From Micractinium sp. NFX-FRZ (taxonomy: Eukaryota; Chlorophyta; Trebouxiophyceae; Chlorellales; Chlorellaceae): a stretch of 64,000 bases of DNA. Position 1 is the first letter of the stretch. Each line of letters starts with the position of its first letter. Location of the stretch: positions 186,001 through 250,000 of the forward strand of contig JAPTJF010000029.1 of the NCBI GenBank assembly GCA_029339195.1, written 5' to 3'. Positions 1-11,300 of this stretch are shown piece after piece. Below the pieces are notes generated by a model, which was given only the letters and a program-made list of their open reading frames with translations, was not told the origin of the DNA and ran no database searches. A program made the position numbers and the translations under genes.

Positions 1-95
1 GCGCAGTGGGCATGGTGCTCAGCCCAACCCGGAGCTAGCCCTGCTATCACATCCTTACACGGTTTCAAATGCACCATCTATTTCGGTCTGCCATC
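1..95. repeat. 3'-end repeat, copy 1 (matches 5382-5480)
   Basis: This stretch at the 3' end of the ankyrin gene is similar over its whole length to 5382-5480, the 3' end of the RBR gene. Both share a block beginning GGTGCTCAGCCCAACCC, and both carry TTACA on the + strand (TGTAA in the transcripts). Two unrelated genes therefore share a 3'UTR terminus. The repeat may extend past the left edge of the window. Confidence 0.8.
55..59 (-). terminator. Putative poly(A) signal TGTAA for the ankyrin gene
   Basis: TTACA on the + strand reads TGTAA on the transcribed strand, 453 bp after the stop at 512. TGTAA is the usual poly(A) signal in green algae. Cleavage position is not visible. Confidence 0.5.
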
Positions 96-511
96 TTTCA
101 TACTTAGCAATAAACAAGCCCAGACGGTGAGCACAGCGGGGGGGGCGGGGGCGTGAAGTTGAGTAGAAAGCATTAACCGTGGGCCAAGGTCACGTCGGCT
201 CGTCATGAGCAGAAGAAGAATAAGATTACAGCCAATGGCGTGAAGTTGAGGAAGCCAACAAGGAATTAAGCCAAAGGCACCAGTCAGCTACCATGCTCGT
301 CCATGAGGTTTTGCGTCCAAGGTGCCGGACTTGCGCGGCTACGGTGACACACGCACAAAAGCAATCGGCAGCTCACAAACTACTTGCATCTCAGCAGGAC
401 ATACTGGACCTGATGATCATTATGTATGCTATGCACATTATGACAGGTAGGTTGAGGCAGAAAGAACAGGTGTAGTGGACAGGGGAGTGGGGTGACACAC
501 AAGGGACTGGT
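60..511. other. 3'UTR of the ankyrin gene
   Basis: Non-coding stretch between the stop and the putative poly(A) signal. The only open frames are short and low in complexity. Nothing else is recognised. Confidence 0.5.
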
Positions 512-3500
512 TCAGGAATCAAACAGGGACATAAGCTTGCCAGTAACGGCAGGCGGCAGGGCCACTCTCGTCTGCCGCTGTGTGCGGGCCAGGCACAGCC
601 CAAAGGTATGCAGGCGCTGTGCATCAGCAGGTGGCAGCCGGTGCACAAGCTGGGCTGCCTGGTCGGCTGAGAGCTCGAGCGCCGAGGGCAGCGCGCAGCC
701 CAGGCCTGGGCAGGACGCCGGCACAAGCGCCCACTCGGCATGCGTCAAAGGGAGGCGGACGGACACGCAGTGGGCAAAGAGGTGCTGGGCAGGGGGGCCA
801 GCTGCGGCCAGGGCAGCCAGCGCGGCACCTGCAGGGCCCGCTGCCAGCAGGCAGCGAGCCACCGCCTCACATCCCGGCCTCGCCTGCAGGCCAGCCAGGG
901 CCAGCTGAACGGGAGTGTCCCCTGCTGCAGTGGCTGCAGTGGCTGCTGCCGGCGTCGCTGTGAGGAGGAGCCGGGCCACAGCAGCATGCCCTTCTTGTGC
1001 CGCCCAATGGAGTGGCAGACAGCCGGCACTGTCTGCTGCCATGGCCGCTGCCGACGCTGCCTCCAGCAGCAGCTGTGCCACAGCCGCATGCCCTCCCTGT
1101 GCCGCAGCATGCAGCGGCAGGCAGCCTTGGTTGTCTGCTGCCATGGCCGCTGCCGATGCTGCCTCCAGCAGCAGCTGTGCCACATCAGCATGCCCTTGGT
1201 GTGCCGCCAAATGGAGCGGCAGCGAGCCGGCATTGTCTGCTGCCATGGCCGCTGCCGACGCTGCCTCCAGCAGCAGCTGTGCCACATCAGCATGCCCTTG
1301 TTGTGCCGCCCAATGGAGCGGCAGCCAGCCTTCATTGTCTGCTGCCAGGGCCGCTGCCGACGCTGCCTCCAGCAGCAGCCGGGCCACATCTGCATGCCCT
1401 TCTTGTGCCGCCCAATGGAGTGGCAGATGGCCGGCACTGTCTGCTGCCATGGCTGCTGCCGACGCTGCCTCCAGCAGCAGCTGTGCCACAGCAGCATGCC
1501 CGTTTTGTGCTGCCCAATGGAGCGGCAGCCAGCCTTCATTGTCTGCTGCCATGGCCGCTGCCGACGCTGCCTCCAGCAGCAGCTGTGCCACAGCCGCATG
1601 CCCTCCCTGTGCCGCAGCATGCAGCGGCAGGCAGCCTTGGTTGTCTGCTGCCATGGCCGCTGCCGATGCTGCCTCCAGCAGCAGCTGTGCCACATCAGCA
1701 TGCCCTTGGTGTGCCGCCGCATGCAGCGGCAGCTGGCCGGCACTGGCTGCTACCATGGCCGCTGCCGATGCTGCCTTGAGCAGCAGCTGTGCCACAGAAG
1801 CATGCCCTTGGTGTGCCGCCAAATGGAGAGGCAGCGGGCCGGCACTGGCTGCTACCATGGCCGCTGCCGATGCTGCCTTGAGCAGCAGCTGTGCCACATC
1901 AGCATGCCCTTCTTGTGCCGCCCCGTGGAGCGGCAGATGGCCGGCATTGTCTGCTGCCATGGCCGTTGCCGACGCTGCCTCCAGCAGCAGCTGTGCCACA
2001 GTAACATGCCCGTCCAGTGCAGCCCGGTGGAGCGGCAGCCGGCCTTCATTGTCTGCTGCCAGGGCCGCTGCCGGCACTGCCTCCAGCAGCAGCTGTGCCA
2101 CATCAGCATGCCCTTGTTGTGCCGCCACATGCAGTGGCAGGCCGCCGTCCGAGTCTGCTGCCATGGCCACTGCCGACGCTGCCTCGAGCAGCAGCTGTGC
2201 CACATCCGCGTGCCCGCTCCGTGCAGCATCGTGGAGCGGGAGCCTGCCATTGCGTGTTGCTGCAGTAACTGCCGCTGCTGGCGCTGCCTCCAGCAGCAGC
2301 CGTGACACAACGGCATGCCCTTCTTGTGCCGCCAAATGGAGCGGCAGCTGGCCGCCACTGGCCGCTACCATGGCCGCTGCCGATGCTGCCTCCAGCAGCA
2401 GCTGTGCCACAGCAGCATGCCCTTTGAGTGCTGCAAGATGAAGCGGCAGATAGCCGGCACTGTCTGCTGCCATGGCCGCTGCCGACACTGCTGTCAGCAG
2501 CGCCTGTGCCACAGCAGCATGCCCTTTGAGTGCCGCCCAATGGAGCGGCAGGCGGCCTTGGTTGTCTGCTGCCATGGCCGCTGCCGACGCTGCCTCGAGC
2601 AGCAGCTGTGCCACACCCGCGTGCCCGCTCCGTGCAGCCAAATGGAGCGGCAGGTGGCCGGTTTTAGCAGCTGCCATGGCTGCCTGAGGTGCTGCGGCGA
2701 GCAGCAGCTGAGCCACAGCAGCATTTCCATCTTCTGCCGCCAAATGGAGCGGCAGCCAGCTGGCTGGTGCTGCTGCTGTTGTGGCTGCCGCCGGCATTGC
2801 ATTGAGCAGCACTTGCACAACGACTGTTTGGCCATCAGACACATGGATCGGTAACCAGCCGCCTTCAGGTGTTGCTGCACTGGCTCCCGCTGGCGCTGCC
2901 TTGACCAGCAGCTTTGCCACAGTAGCATGCCCTTCTTGGGCTGCAAAGTGCAGCGGCAGCCAGCCGTCCGCTGCTGCTGAGGAGGCTGCCGCCGGCGCCG
3001 TTTCAAGCAGCAGCTGCGCTGCCGCGGCAAGCCCAATACATGCAGCAGACCACAGCAGGGTCAGCCCTGCAAGATATGGGAGGGCAGTGCATGGTGTGTG
3101 CGTGCTTGACTCACAACTTGGCACCATGCATCTGTCATCCACCCACACCCTGGTGCACACAACAGCAAGAGCCGAGCAGTGCCCACTGCCGGCTGCTGCC
3201 TCCTCCCTCTCCCTCCCTCCCTTCCTCCTCCACGCAGGCGCTCCACGCAGGCGCCTTCTCCCGACACTCCAAACCTCGTTCCCCCGCTGTGTTGGGTCCC
3301 TTTTCCACATGCTAAATCAGAGCACACAACCCAGTCAAGGCGCAAGGCAGAAGTCACAGCTGGGGCTTTGCAACACCGACATCCTGCTCACGTTTGATCT
3401 CTGAGTTTTCAACCTTCACAAGTGGCAGCAAGGATTCGTGCAGCTGCTGTGCCTCCTCGGCAAAGCTTGCGGCGGCAGGCTCCTGCTGTGCTACCGCTGC

Positions 3501-4009
3501 CGCCTTGGCTGCACGGGAGGCGAGAGTAGGGCAGGACACAACCAAATGCAATGAGCCGTGTTGGTTCAGTACAGGACTGGATGGGAACGCGCAAACGTGG
3601 GTGGGAGGGGTGCACCCATCTGGAACTGGCGTGCAAGGGTTGCCTGCAGGCATTCGGCGCCGCACAGCCCAACTCCCTACCACCTCCAACACCAAGATCC
3701 GGTGCACCCACCTTGCAGCATGCTGCACACCAGGCCGACATCCTCCAAGGCCTGGAAGGGCGCCAGCTCATACAGCTCTCCCCTGTGCTGGAACACCACC
3801 TGCGGTGGCAGGCGGGGCGGCGGGGGGAACCGGGCAGGCAGCGGTGGCCAGAGCGGCAGAGTGAGCGGCGGCCCAGGCTCGCCCTGTTTGCAGCAGCGCA
3901 GGTTCATCCAGGTGCAGCGCAAGCTGCAGCACTTCATCCCGAGGCTAAGCCGCCACTTTGCACCCCGCTGCCCCCTCACCTTGCAGCCGAAGCTGCCTGG
4001 CGACGCCAT
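512..4009 (-). CDS. Ankyrin-repeat array protein, 929 aa, 4 exons
   Basis: Model: exons 4009-3980, 3799-3712, 3508-3392 and 3066-512; phases close exactly (2790 nt). The N-terminal ~78 residues are not ankyrin. The last exon holds about 20 clear ankyrin units plus one degenerate unit, almost all exactly 34 residues. Each contains the core LPLH, then GHA, then VAQLL, followed by an Ala-rich loop (AASAAAMAAD). A non-repeat C-terminal region of ~110 residues ends in KLMSLFDS. Ankyrin arrays are protein-binding scaffolds; no enzyme domain is visible, so the partner is unknown. The last exon alone could also start at an ATG at 3310, but the strong donor at 3391 and the phase-matched acceptor at 3067 favour the spliced form. 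The DNA repeats are so alike that several antisense frames are also open. Family assignment is certain, the first three exons moderately so. Confidence 0.82.
1031..1719. repeat. 510-bp higher-order duplication inside the ankyrin array
   Basis: Positions 1031-1209 and 1541-1719 appear identical over about 178 bp. Their spacing is 510 bp, exactly five 102-bp (34-codon) ankyrin units. This is a recent block duplication or gene conversion in the array, since neighbouring units differ at many silent sites. Confidence 0.85.
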
Positions 4010-5381
4010 GGGCAGGGTGCCTTGCGAACGAAACCCCGCCGCCTTCCGCCAAATGGCTCAACTCGCGCTACTCCCAGAGGCCCGCAGATTCCCCTGCCGC
4101 AAGTGGCAGCGGAGCACAGCGTGGTTCCAGAGGTCGTCGCACTTTCGGACCTCCGCTCGAGGGCTTCTTGTTGCACCCCTTTACTGAAATGTGCGTTTTG
4201 CGTCTCCGGGGCAGGTGCAGGCAGTGCCCGGCTGCTGAACGGGCCAGAGTTTCAGGCAGGCCGCAGGCCGCCGTCGGCAGTACAGCCTGCAGGACAGGCC
4301 TTTACGGCTTGATTTTGCACCCAAATCCACTGCACGCGGCTCTTTAAGAGTTCCTGTGCGATTGGAGCGATCACTACCTCCCTGGACCGGCGCGGCCGCC
4401 GCCCAAGCGTTCAACAGAGACGGCAGCCGACAACGGCAGTGCGCAGCGGCAGCGTGCGTGGGCACCTGCGCCACGCCAGCAGCGGGCTCCCGGCTTCGCT
4501 GTTGTTCACAACCACCAGCAGCAGCATCAGACTGGCATGCCGCAGATGCCATGCAACAGGTGGTTCTGCACCAGATGCGGGTGGCAGCAGCAGGGCAACA
4601 AGCAGGCGTCGCAGGCAGGGAAGAAGAAGCAGCAGCGGCGGCAGAAGCAGCAACAGCAGCAACAGCCTTACTGCCCTGGCAGGGGCACAGGTACTGCAAT
4701 ATGCCAGCTCTATGCTTCCACACTGTAAGTAGTGCTGTACGGGAGGCAGAAGTACCAGGGAGAGCCAGGAAGCTGGGAGAGCAGCATACACGACAGGGGT
4801 TGATTGTAGCACAGGTGCGTGTCCCTCAACAGCCCCAAACGGGCGAGTTCTGGCCAGACCGTCTGGCCAGGCGGACAATGGCTTTTGGACAAATCAATGC
4901 CTGCTGGCACAGCGCCGTCCCGCCAGGCAGCAACATTGGCAGCGCAGTGCACAGCAAAATGTTCTTTCCAATCCGTGCGATGCATCCCCTGCTGCACTGA
5001 CGGCATTGAACAACAGTAAGTTCCAGCTTCGTTCGGGCAGCTGCTGACAGTTTTCCGAGCACTGTGTGTTCAGTGAAACCCGAACATCGTTGCTCATTCT
5101 CGGCTGCGCGGCTGCCAGCCCAGCCTCCCGCCCTGCACCTCCTCCCCTCCCTCTTCTCGCGTTTGCTTGTGTAACTGCAGCTACACGCTGGGCATCAAGA
5201 GGCCCGAGACGAACTGTGACACATCTACCGGAGGCTGGAGCTGGCACACCAGCAGCACGGGTTGAGCACGGCGGCGGCTGGCACCAGCGGGAGCCCCCAG
5301 CGTGGGTAGCATGAACTTGCCCCTGTTGCACGCCAGGCCGCCACGGCGCAACGGCTGTTGTGTGGTCCCGCCTGACACAAT

Positions 5382-5480
5382 GCAGCGGGCGCGGTGCTCA
5401 GCCCAACCCAGCGCCAGCCCTGCTCTCATCTCCCAATGCAGTGTTACATGCGCCACCTGTTTCGTGGTCCTGGCATCACT
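5382..5480. repeat. 3'-end repeat, copy 2 (matches 1-95)
   Basis: Diverged copy of the element at the left edge of the window. It covers the end of the RBR 3'UTR, including its putative poly(A) signal. Confidence 0.8.
5444..5448 (-). terminator. Putative poly(A) signal TGTAA for the RBR gene
   Basis: TTACA on the + strand, 217 bp past the stop codon at 5665, inside the shared 3'-end repeat. Confidence 0.55.
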
Positions 5481-5664
5481 GTGCGGTCAGGTTCACGAAG
5501 CATGCTTTGTGAAAGCACAGCAGTTCGCACAACCCAATAAGCGCTGGCCATTGCATCTGGCCTGTCAGTCAAGTCAGCAAGAGGAAGCGAAGTGTAGAAG
5601 AGGAAGTGCAGCGAGGGTAAATCCATCGCCACGCAAGACTGAATTCGCGCCAGGCCATCCCTTC

Positions 5665-7675
5665 TCAGCTCCAATCAAACAGCCGGCAGCGTCCACGTAA
5701 GCTAAAGTGGGAATAGCCGCTCTGTGTATCTGCTCCGCACAGGTAGCAGAAGCGGGCACCGCACCTGCAAGAGGGCATGTCACACGCAAGTGATCGCCCT
5801 CAACCGCCTGAGGAGGTCACAGCACAGGCAGCCAACCCAATGAGCATCCCAATCATACACCACGCATGTCCTGTGTGCCCGTTGGTCTCCCTGGGAAGAA
5901 AGGCCCCCACCCACCTGCACGTCATCTTGTTGCACCCCTGCGTCCTCTCAACCATGGCGCCGCACTTCTGGCACTCCCTCAGCTTGCGCTCCCGGCTGAA
6001 GCTGCGGAAGGCGCGCTCCGCTGCCGCATCCTCCACATGCAGCGGGCGGGAGCAGCCGGGGCAGGCGGCTGTGACAGGGTCGATGCCGGGCCCCAGCTCC
6101 ACGCCTGTGCGGCAGTGTGGGCAGCTGCGGATGCCGAGCTGCTCCAGCTGCAGGCGGGTCGTGCGCAATGAGGGGATCAATATGGATGTGCACCTTGGGA
6201 GGGGGCTCTTGCGGGAGGGATGCTGGCTCAGAGCATGGCACAATGAGGACACCAGGCCAAGTCATGCAGAGCGGGGCATGGGGCTGAACAAGCTGCAGTA
6301 GGTGGCAGAGCTTGCAAAATTGAACAGCCGCCCCCCACTTGCCTGCCTCCGTTGCAGCATCAGTAGGTCTGAGCTCTCCAAAAGAAGCTCCAGCTGTGAT
6401 TCGCTGATGAGGCCGTTCCTGCTGCTGCCACTGCCGCTGCCGCTGCCGCTTCCGCTGGCCACATCAGCCGCCACAGCTGCGGCAGCACCACCGGGCGGCT
6501 GCGCCATGCACATGGGACAGCGCGGCTGCTGGCCCTGCTTCACCTCGGTCGCGGCGTGCGTCCTGAGGCAGTCGAAGCAGGAGGCGTGGCCGCACCCGTC
6601 CAGAGTGAAGTCAGCCAGCTCTGACAGGCAGATCTGGCAGGGCTCTGCACAGTACAGCGCGCACAGCGAGGCCAGGGCGGGCGCAGCAGGCACAGCGTGG
6701 TCAGTCAAGGGTTTGTGGAGTTGGGTGCTGAGCAGGCCGGCAAGCGCACAAGCGCCGCCATTACACCTTGCACTGGCTGCCTGTGCTGCAGGTGCACCCT
6801 CACCAGCAGCCACAGGCCCGGCAGGTGGGGCAGCCGATGCGCTGCTGCCAGCGCCGCTGCCCCCGCTTCCAGCAGTGCTGCTGCTGCTGGACGCCCCTCC
6901 CTGCTGGCACTGCCAATCCAGCCGGCGCTGGAACGCCAGCTCAGCCTGCCGCACCGCCTCCGCTTCATCCAGGCAAAAGGCCTGCCAGCCGCCGTCGTCC
7001 TGCAGCGGCGTCGTGTCGGCGCCGTGCGACAGCAGCGCCAGGACGGCCCGGTCCCAGCCCAGCCGAAAGGCCCATTCCAGGGGAGAGGCCCCAAGGGCAT
7101 TCAGTGCATCCACGGTGGCCCCCGCATGCAGCAGCGCCAGCAGGCAGTGCGTGTGGCCGGCTGCGGCCGCCAGGTGCAGCGCTGTGTTGCTGCCGGCGGC
7201 AGTGGAAGTCGAGGAATGAACCTCGGCACCTGCTGCTAGCAGTGCCTCCACTATCTGCAAGCGCCCGGCCGCTGCTGCCTTGATCAGAGCGGTCTCCTGG
7301 CTGCCAGCGGCGTCCTGTGCATTGGGGCAGGCACCTTGGTCTAGCAGGCACTGCACGTCATGAAGGCTACCCTGCTCAACAGCCTGAAGTAGCCGCTGAG
7401 CAGCTCTGCCTGCCTGTGCTGCCTGCCCCCCTTGCCTGTCCAGCTTGCTCCAGAGCCACCAGCCCAGGGCGGCGGCGCAGCTGCAACAGGGGGCGCAGCA
7501 GACGGGGAGGCACGTGGGGGGGACGGCCGGCGGTAGGGTGACCGAGGGCACAAGCGGTGGTGTGCAGGCCCTGGTGCCACAAGCTCCCATGAAACTCGCT
7601 CTCCTGTTCTAACCTAGACACGAGCGCAAGGTGAGCAGGCGCGCCGAAAGCTGCGGGCGCGGCCACCCACGCCAT
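5665..7675 (-). CDS. Ankyrin-RBR type RING E3 ubiquitin ligase, 510 aa
   Basis: Exons 7675-7614, 7480-6343, 6147-5915 and 5764-5665; 1533 nt, in frame. About four ankyrin repeats (residues ~30-170) lead, then a Ser/Gly linker. A RING1 follows at ~302-345 (CQIC, CGHASC, CPMC), then a Gly/Ser tract and a short Cys-pair region (CPHC, CPGC). The last domain is RING2, beginning CQKC at 459-462. RING2 carries GCNKMTC, whose first Cys (~472) matches the catalytic cysteine that takes ubiquitin from E2 in RBR ligases, and ends CGARFCYLCG. The region between the RINGs has only two CxxC pairs, fewer than a normal IBR. Intron 2 has a GC donor (CAG/GCAAGT at 6342) and an AG acceptor; only this splice joins RING1 to RING2. 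The first exon is the least certain: an ATG at 7590 is possible but reads through a pyrimidine-rich, intron-like stretch. Confidence 0.85.
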
Positions 7676-8304
7676 CCTGTCTGCTGGGCCGGTTGCCGCC
7701 TCGCCTTCCTGCCAAGGCAGTGACGTGCTGCTAAGCTGCTGCTAAGGCTGCTTCCCGTTCACAGGGGAAGCCGCAAAGCACGCTGGTGCTCCTGCTGCTC
7801 GCGTCCGCGTTTCGAAGATTTGGCTGTGGTAAGTTTATGCGACCTCGGCAACCATTCAAAGATATCATGCTCAGAGAGCAGTGGTTCACGCATGTTGCTG
7901 AGCAGGTCACGCTGTGTGTGCAACGACATGGCTGGCGCCAGCGCCGCCGCAGAAAGTCGGGGACTGCTGAGAGGAGGCCACCTAGGGTATGCCACGAAGT
8001 ACTAGTAGGTTGCTGCAAGTTGTTATTTAGGTCACAGGAAACAGTCTTGGCAGGGAAGTGTTTCCTTCTGAGAATTTCATTTTCGCATGCTTGGGAGTCC
8101 CAGCCATGTGCCAGCTCAGCAGTCCCATGGTGGGGAGGAGAGCGGGCACGCGATGGGAAGAGGGAATGTGTCGTCCGTTTAGGGTTGTAGCTTTCAGGAC
8201 GTGCAAAGTGCGAAATTGTATGACGGCAGTGGTGTCTAGTCGTGTGCCGGTGCCCATGGCAGTTCACCTCGTGCCCGCTCGGCTCCCCGCACAGTGAGGG
8301 AGCG
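7676..8304. other. Intergenic between RBR start and PPR-like gene stop
   Basis: Holds the RBR promoter/5'UTR and the 3'UTR of the upstream large gene on the same strand. No TGTAA was found on the transcribed strand. No coding signal. Confidence 0.45.
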
Positions 8305-11300
8305 CTAGGCCTGCGCTAGCCCCCGGCTGAGCAGCTGCTGGTTCTTGTGGGCCTCTTCGAGCTCCGAATACAGCCTTCGTAGCGTAGAGGCCTCAACCCC
8401 CCGTCCGTCGCTGGGCCTGCATGTAGGGGGGGTGACCACTCAGCGCATGTTGGGTCTGCAGGGAGCTGCCTCTGCTGCCCTCACCTCAACCTAACCTCAA
8501 CACCGGTTCAGTTGCAAGGCACTTCTTCCACCATGCAATGGGGTCCCGGTCAAGGCACACACTCACGTGCTGCCGTGGACGTATCGCTTGTAGGCCTCCT
8601 TGAGAGGCAGCCCCTCCTCCCGCAGATCGTAGATGCAGTGGGTGGTTTGCCGCTGCAGGGAGGGGAGGCGAGCAGGCACCCTGGTGAGGTGCGGCAAGCA
8701 GCGTGCACATCATGTCGCTGCCACCACAGCGGACACGACGAAGGCAAAACATTGAAACCCTAAATGAATGGCTGGGCGGGTATTCGTTGTGATGCAGCAG
8801 CCACTACACCCCATGGCTTGGCAAGCGCATCAAAGAGGAAGGAAGATGCTGGAATGGAACTCACGACGAGCTCCCATCCGAAATCCTTCAGGTGCTCCCG
8901 CAGCTGCTCATTGGTGCGGGCACGCTGCAGATCTGCGGACATGGTGGGATGTGCAGTGCAGAGGCACCCCTTTCCAGCACGCGCTTCGGTTGCATCAATG
9001 ATGCATGTATCGCATGTGTAGCTTTTGTTGCAGTGGCGGGCGATGCACCCCTCCTGCCTTGTATCTCACCTTCCATCCGCCGTTTTCGCAGCTTGGCAGC
9101 GTCAGCTTCAGCTGGAGTTAGGGCGGGATCTGCCAGAAGTGCAGCCCCTAAGGAGCCATTCACCTCGCCTGCAAAGGATGCAAAGGGGCGGCGCGCCGCG
9201 CTGCATCAGCTGCTGAGCCCCAGCCCTGAAGGAGCCTGCCCTGAGCAGCACACACATGGCAGTCCACACCCACTGCTATCCTACGGTCGCAAGTCGAGAA
9301 AATGGCACACAGTGTGTGCATTCCTTGTGTCCAGCCGCAGCATGACTAGCGGACACACTTACCGACTGGCTCACGCTGCAGCGGGCTCAGCACCAGCGCA
9401 GGGCGGTCGCTGCTGCCGCCGCCCATCTCTTCCATGTCTCGTACTGTCATGGCTCCGTAAGTGTCGAGTGTCCACACCTCCAGCTCAGGCTCGGCAATGA
9501 ATGCCTTGCACAGTATAGCACACACAGAAGCCGTAAGCTGCATCCGCTGCACGCTCAGGCAGCGCATCACGGCCTGCACACCCTCCACCAGCGCTGTCCT
9601 GTCGCCGGCTGCCATCTCCCCCGCCCGGTGCTCTCTGTCAACTGTCGCAGCTTGGCATGCCAGCAGCAGTTCCAGGACCGCCGCTGCCAGCATGCAGTCC
9701 AGCGCTGGCCAGCTGGCAGGCGCGGCTGCTGAGCTGCCCCCTGCTGTGCTGGCGGCTGCCAGGTCAGCTGCCACCTGGCATGACATGCTGACGAGCGCCT
9801 CCAGCTGCATCCCTTCTTGCACAAGCTGCGCCAGGCCCCGCAGCACGGCCTGCACGGTGTGCACGCTGGGAGGCACGCCACACTCATGCGAGGCAGCCAT
9901 GGCTCCCAGGGCCTTCCATCCTGCAGGGACGGGGGCATGACATGGGGCAGAACAGGGGAGGCTGTGGTTAGATGGTCAACTCATTGAGGCTTTACCATGT
10001 AGGCTGGCCGACCAGGTTACATGCTCAGGAAGCGTCACCTCAAAGCACAGCCTGCTCAAGTGTTCATGGGCTGGGCGGCACACTGGGACCGCAACGCCTG
10101 CCAGAGTCTGCCAAGCCACAGCATGCCCAGCTCACCCATGCATGCTGGTGCTCACCTGCCCCGTACTGGTGCTGCCCAAGCATGCGCACTGCTGCCAGCG
10201 CCTCGTATGCCGTAGCAGTGGCGGGCGCGGGTGCCGCCTTGGCTCTGGCGCTCGCCAGCTGGTCCCGCCAGCCGTCCACCACCTGAGTGCACAGCTCAAT
10301 GTCCGGGCGGCTCGCTGCCACCTGCCGCTGAGCATGCACCGCGGCACTGCCGGCTTCTTCAAGTAGGTACGGGCCCTCACGCCCTTCTGCTGAAGGTGCA
10401 GCTGCATCAGGCCTGGCATCTGGCTGGGCTGGTGAGGGAGGCGGGAAGAAGAGGGCCGCCAGCAGCTGGCTGTAGCAGGCATTCAGCACACCAGCATCCT
10501 CCTGCAAGCATAGAGTGCGGGATGCCTGTGCGTTGCAGAGCCCCCCTAGAGAAACAGCGCTCAAGTGCTTGCACACACCCAGCAGCTGCTGTCTACTCTT
10601 CGCTTGAGCCAGGGGCCGCCAACAGATTTCCATGCAAAGACAAAGGGGCAGAACCGGTGTGTCCTTCCCCTTGCCCCCTTGGCCCCACTCTCACTCACAC
10701 TTCTGTGAGTGAAATATTAGCAGCAGCAGCAGCAGCAGCCTCACCCTGCGCATGTTTCGGCTGTCCTGAAGCGCCTCGAAAGCCTCCAGCATTAGCGCAG
10801 TGTCCTCCAGCCCACGTCCCACCTGCAGGACTGCCAGCTGCAGCGGGCATAGACGCAGCACGAATGGCAGGCTAGCTTGAGGGCATGGCAAATGAGTGCG
10901 AACTGCCACTGTGACGTGGCAGTTGTGACGGTGCGCATGCACAGGGCATGCACTGTTGCGGCTGCGGGCACACACGCCACGTCACACAGCTGCCGCCCTG
11001 GGCGGCGCCGGCAAGCAGTGGCTCCGCCTCACCTTGGCAGGCGTGGTGAGCTTGGCCAGCCAGCGGGCGTCAGATGCTTGGAGCTCCCGGCACACCTGCC
11101 CAAGCCGGCTTGCCACCCAGCCATCAGTGGCACCATTGTTGCAGGCCAGGGAGCCGTCCTCATGTGCGCAGCGCAGGAGCAGGGCCCAGTGAGCAGGCGA
11201 GGGCTGGCCAGAGCCCTCTGTCCACGAGGGCAGCAGCCGCAGAAACAGCAGCAGTTGCGCACTGCCGCCGTGTGACGCTACAGCCTTCACCGTTGCGGGC

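Larger units (their letters stand above)
4010..5664. other. Intergenic: ankyrin-gene promoter and RBR-gene 3'UTR
   Basis: About 1.65 kb lies between the ankyrin gene start and the RBR stop. It contains a CAG/AAG-rich low-complexity tract (about 4615-4672). A + strand frame at 4356-4735 ends at a good donor-like GTAAGT (about 4727), but no convincing partner exon or domain was found. A further small gene is possible but not supported. Confidence 0.4.

Noticed and set aside
740..2854. Long open frames on the + strand opposite the ankyrin array (up to 521 residues)
   Set aside because: They are Cys/Gln/Arg-rich mirror images of a repetitive coding exon; the 102-bp period keeps all frames open. 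The - strand frame gives textbook ankyrin repeats.
3354..4009. A separate 90-residue gene ending at 3354
   Set aside because: It would stop only 43 bp before the ankyrin ATG. A strong GTGAGC donor at 3391 and the acceptor at 3067 have matching phase, so it was taken as the 5' exons of the ankyrin gene. Still possible as a read-through isoform.
4356..5000. Possible + strand gene upstream of the ankyrin gene
   Set aside because: Low complexity (Ala/Gln), one donor-like site, no partner exon, no domain.
7481..7590. ATG at 7590 as start of the RBR protein
   Set aside because: The first ~36 residues would come from a pyrimidine-rich, intron-like stretch ending TTGCAG. A first exon at 7675-7614 splices into 7480 in the correct phase.
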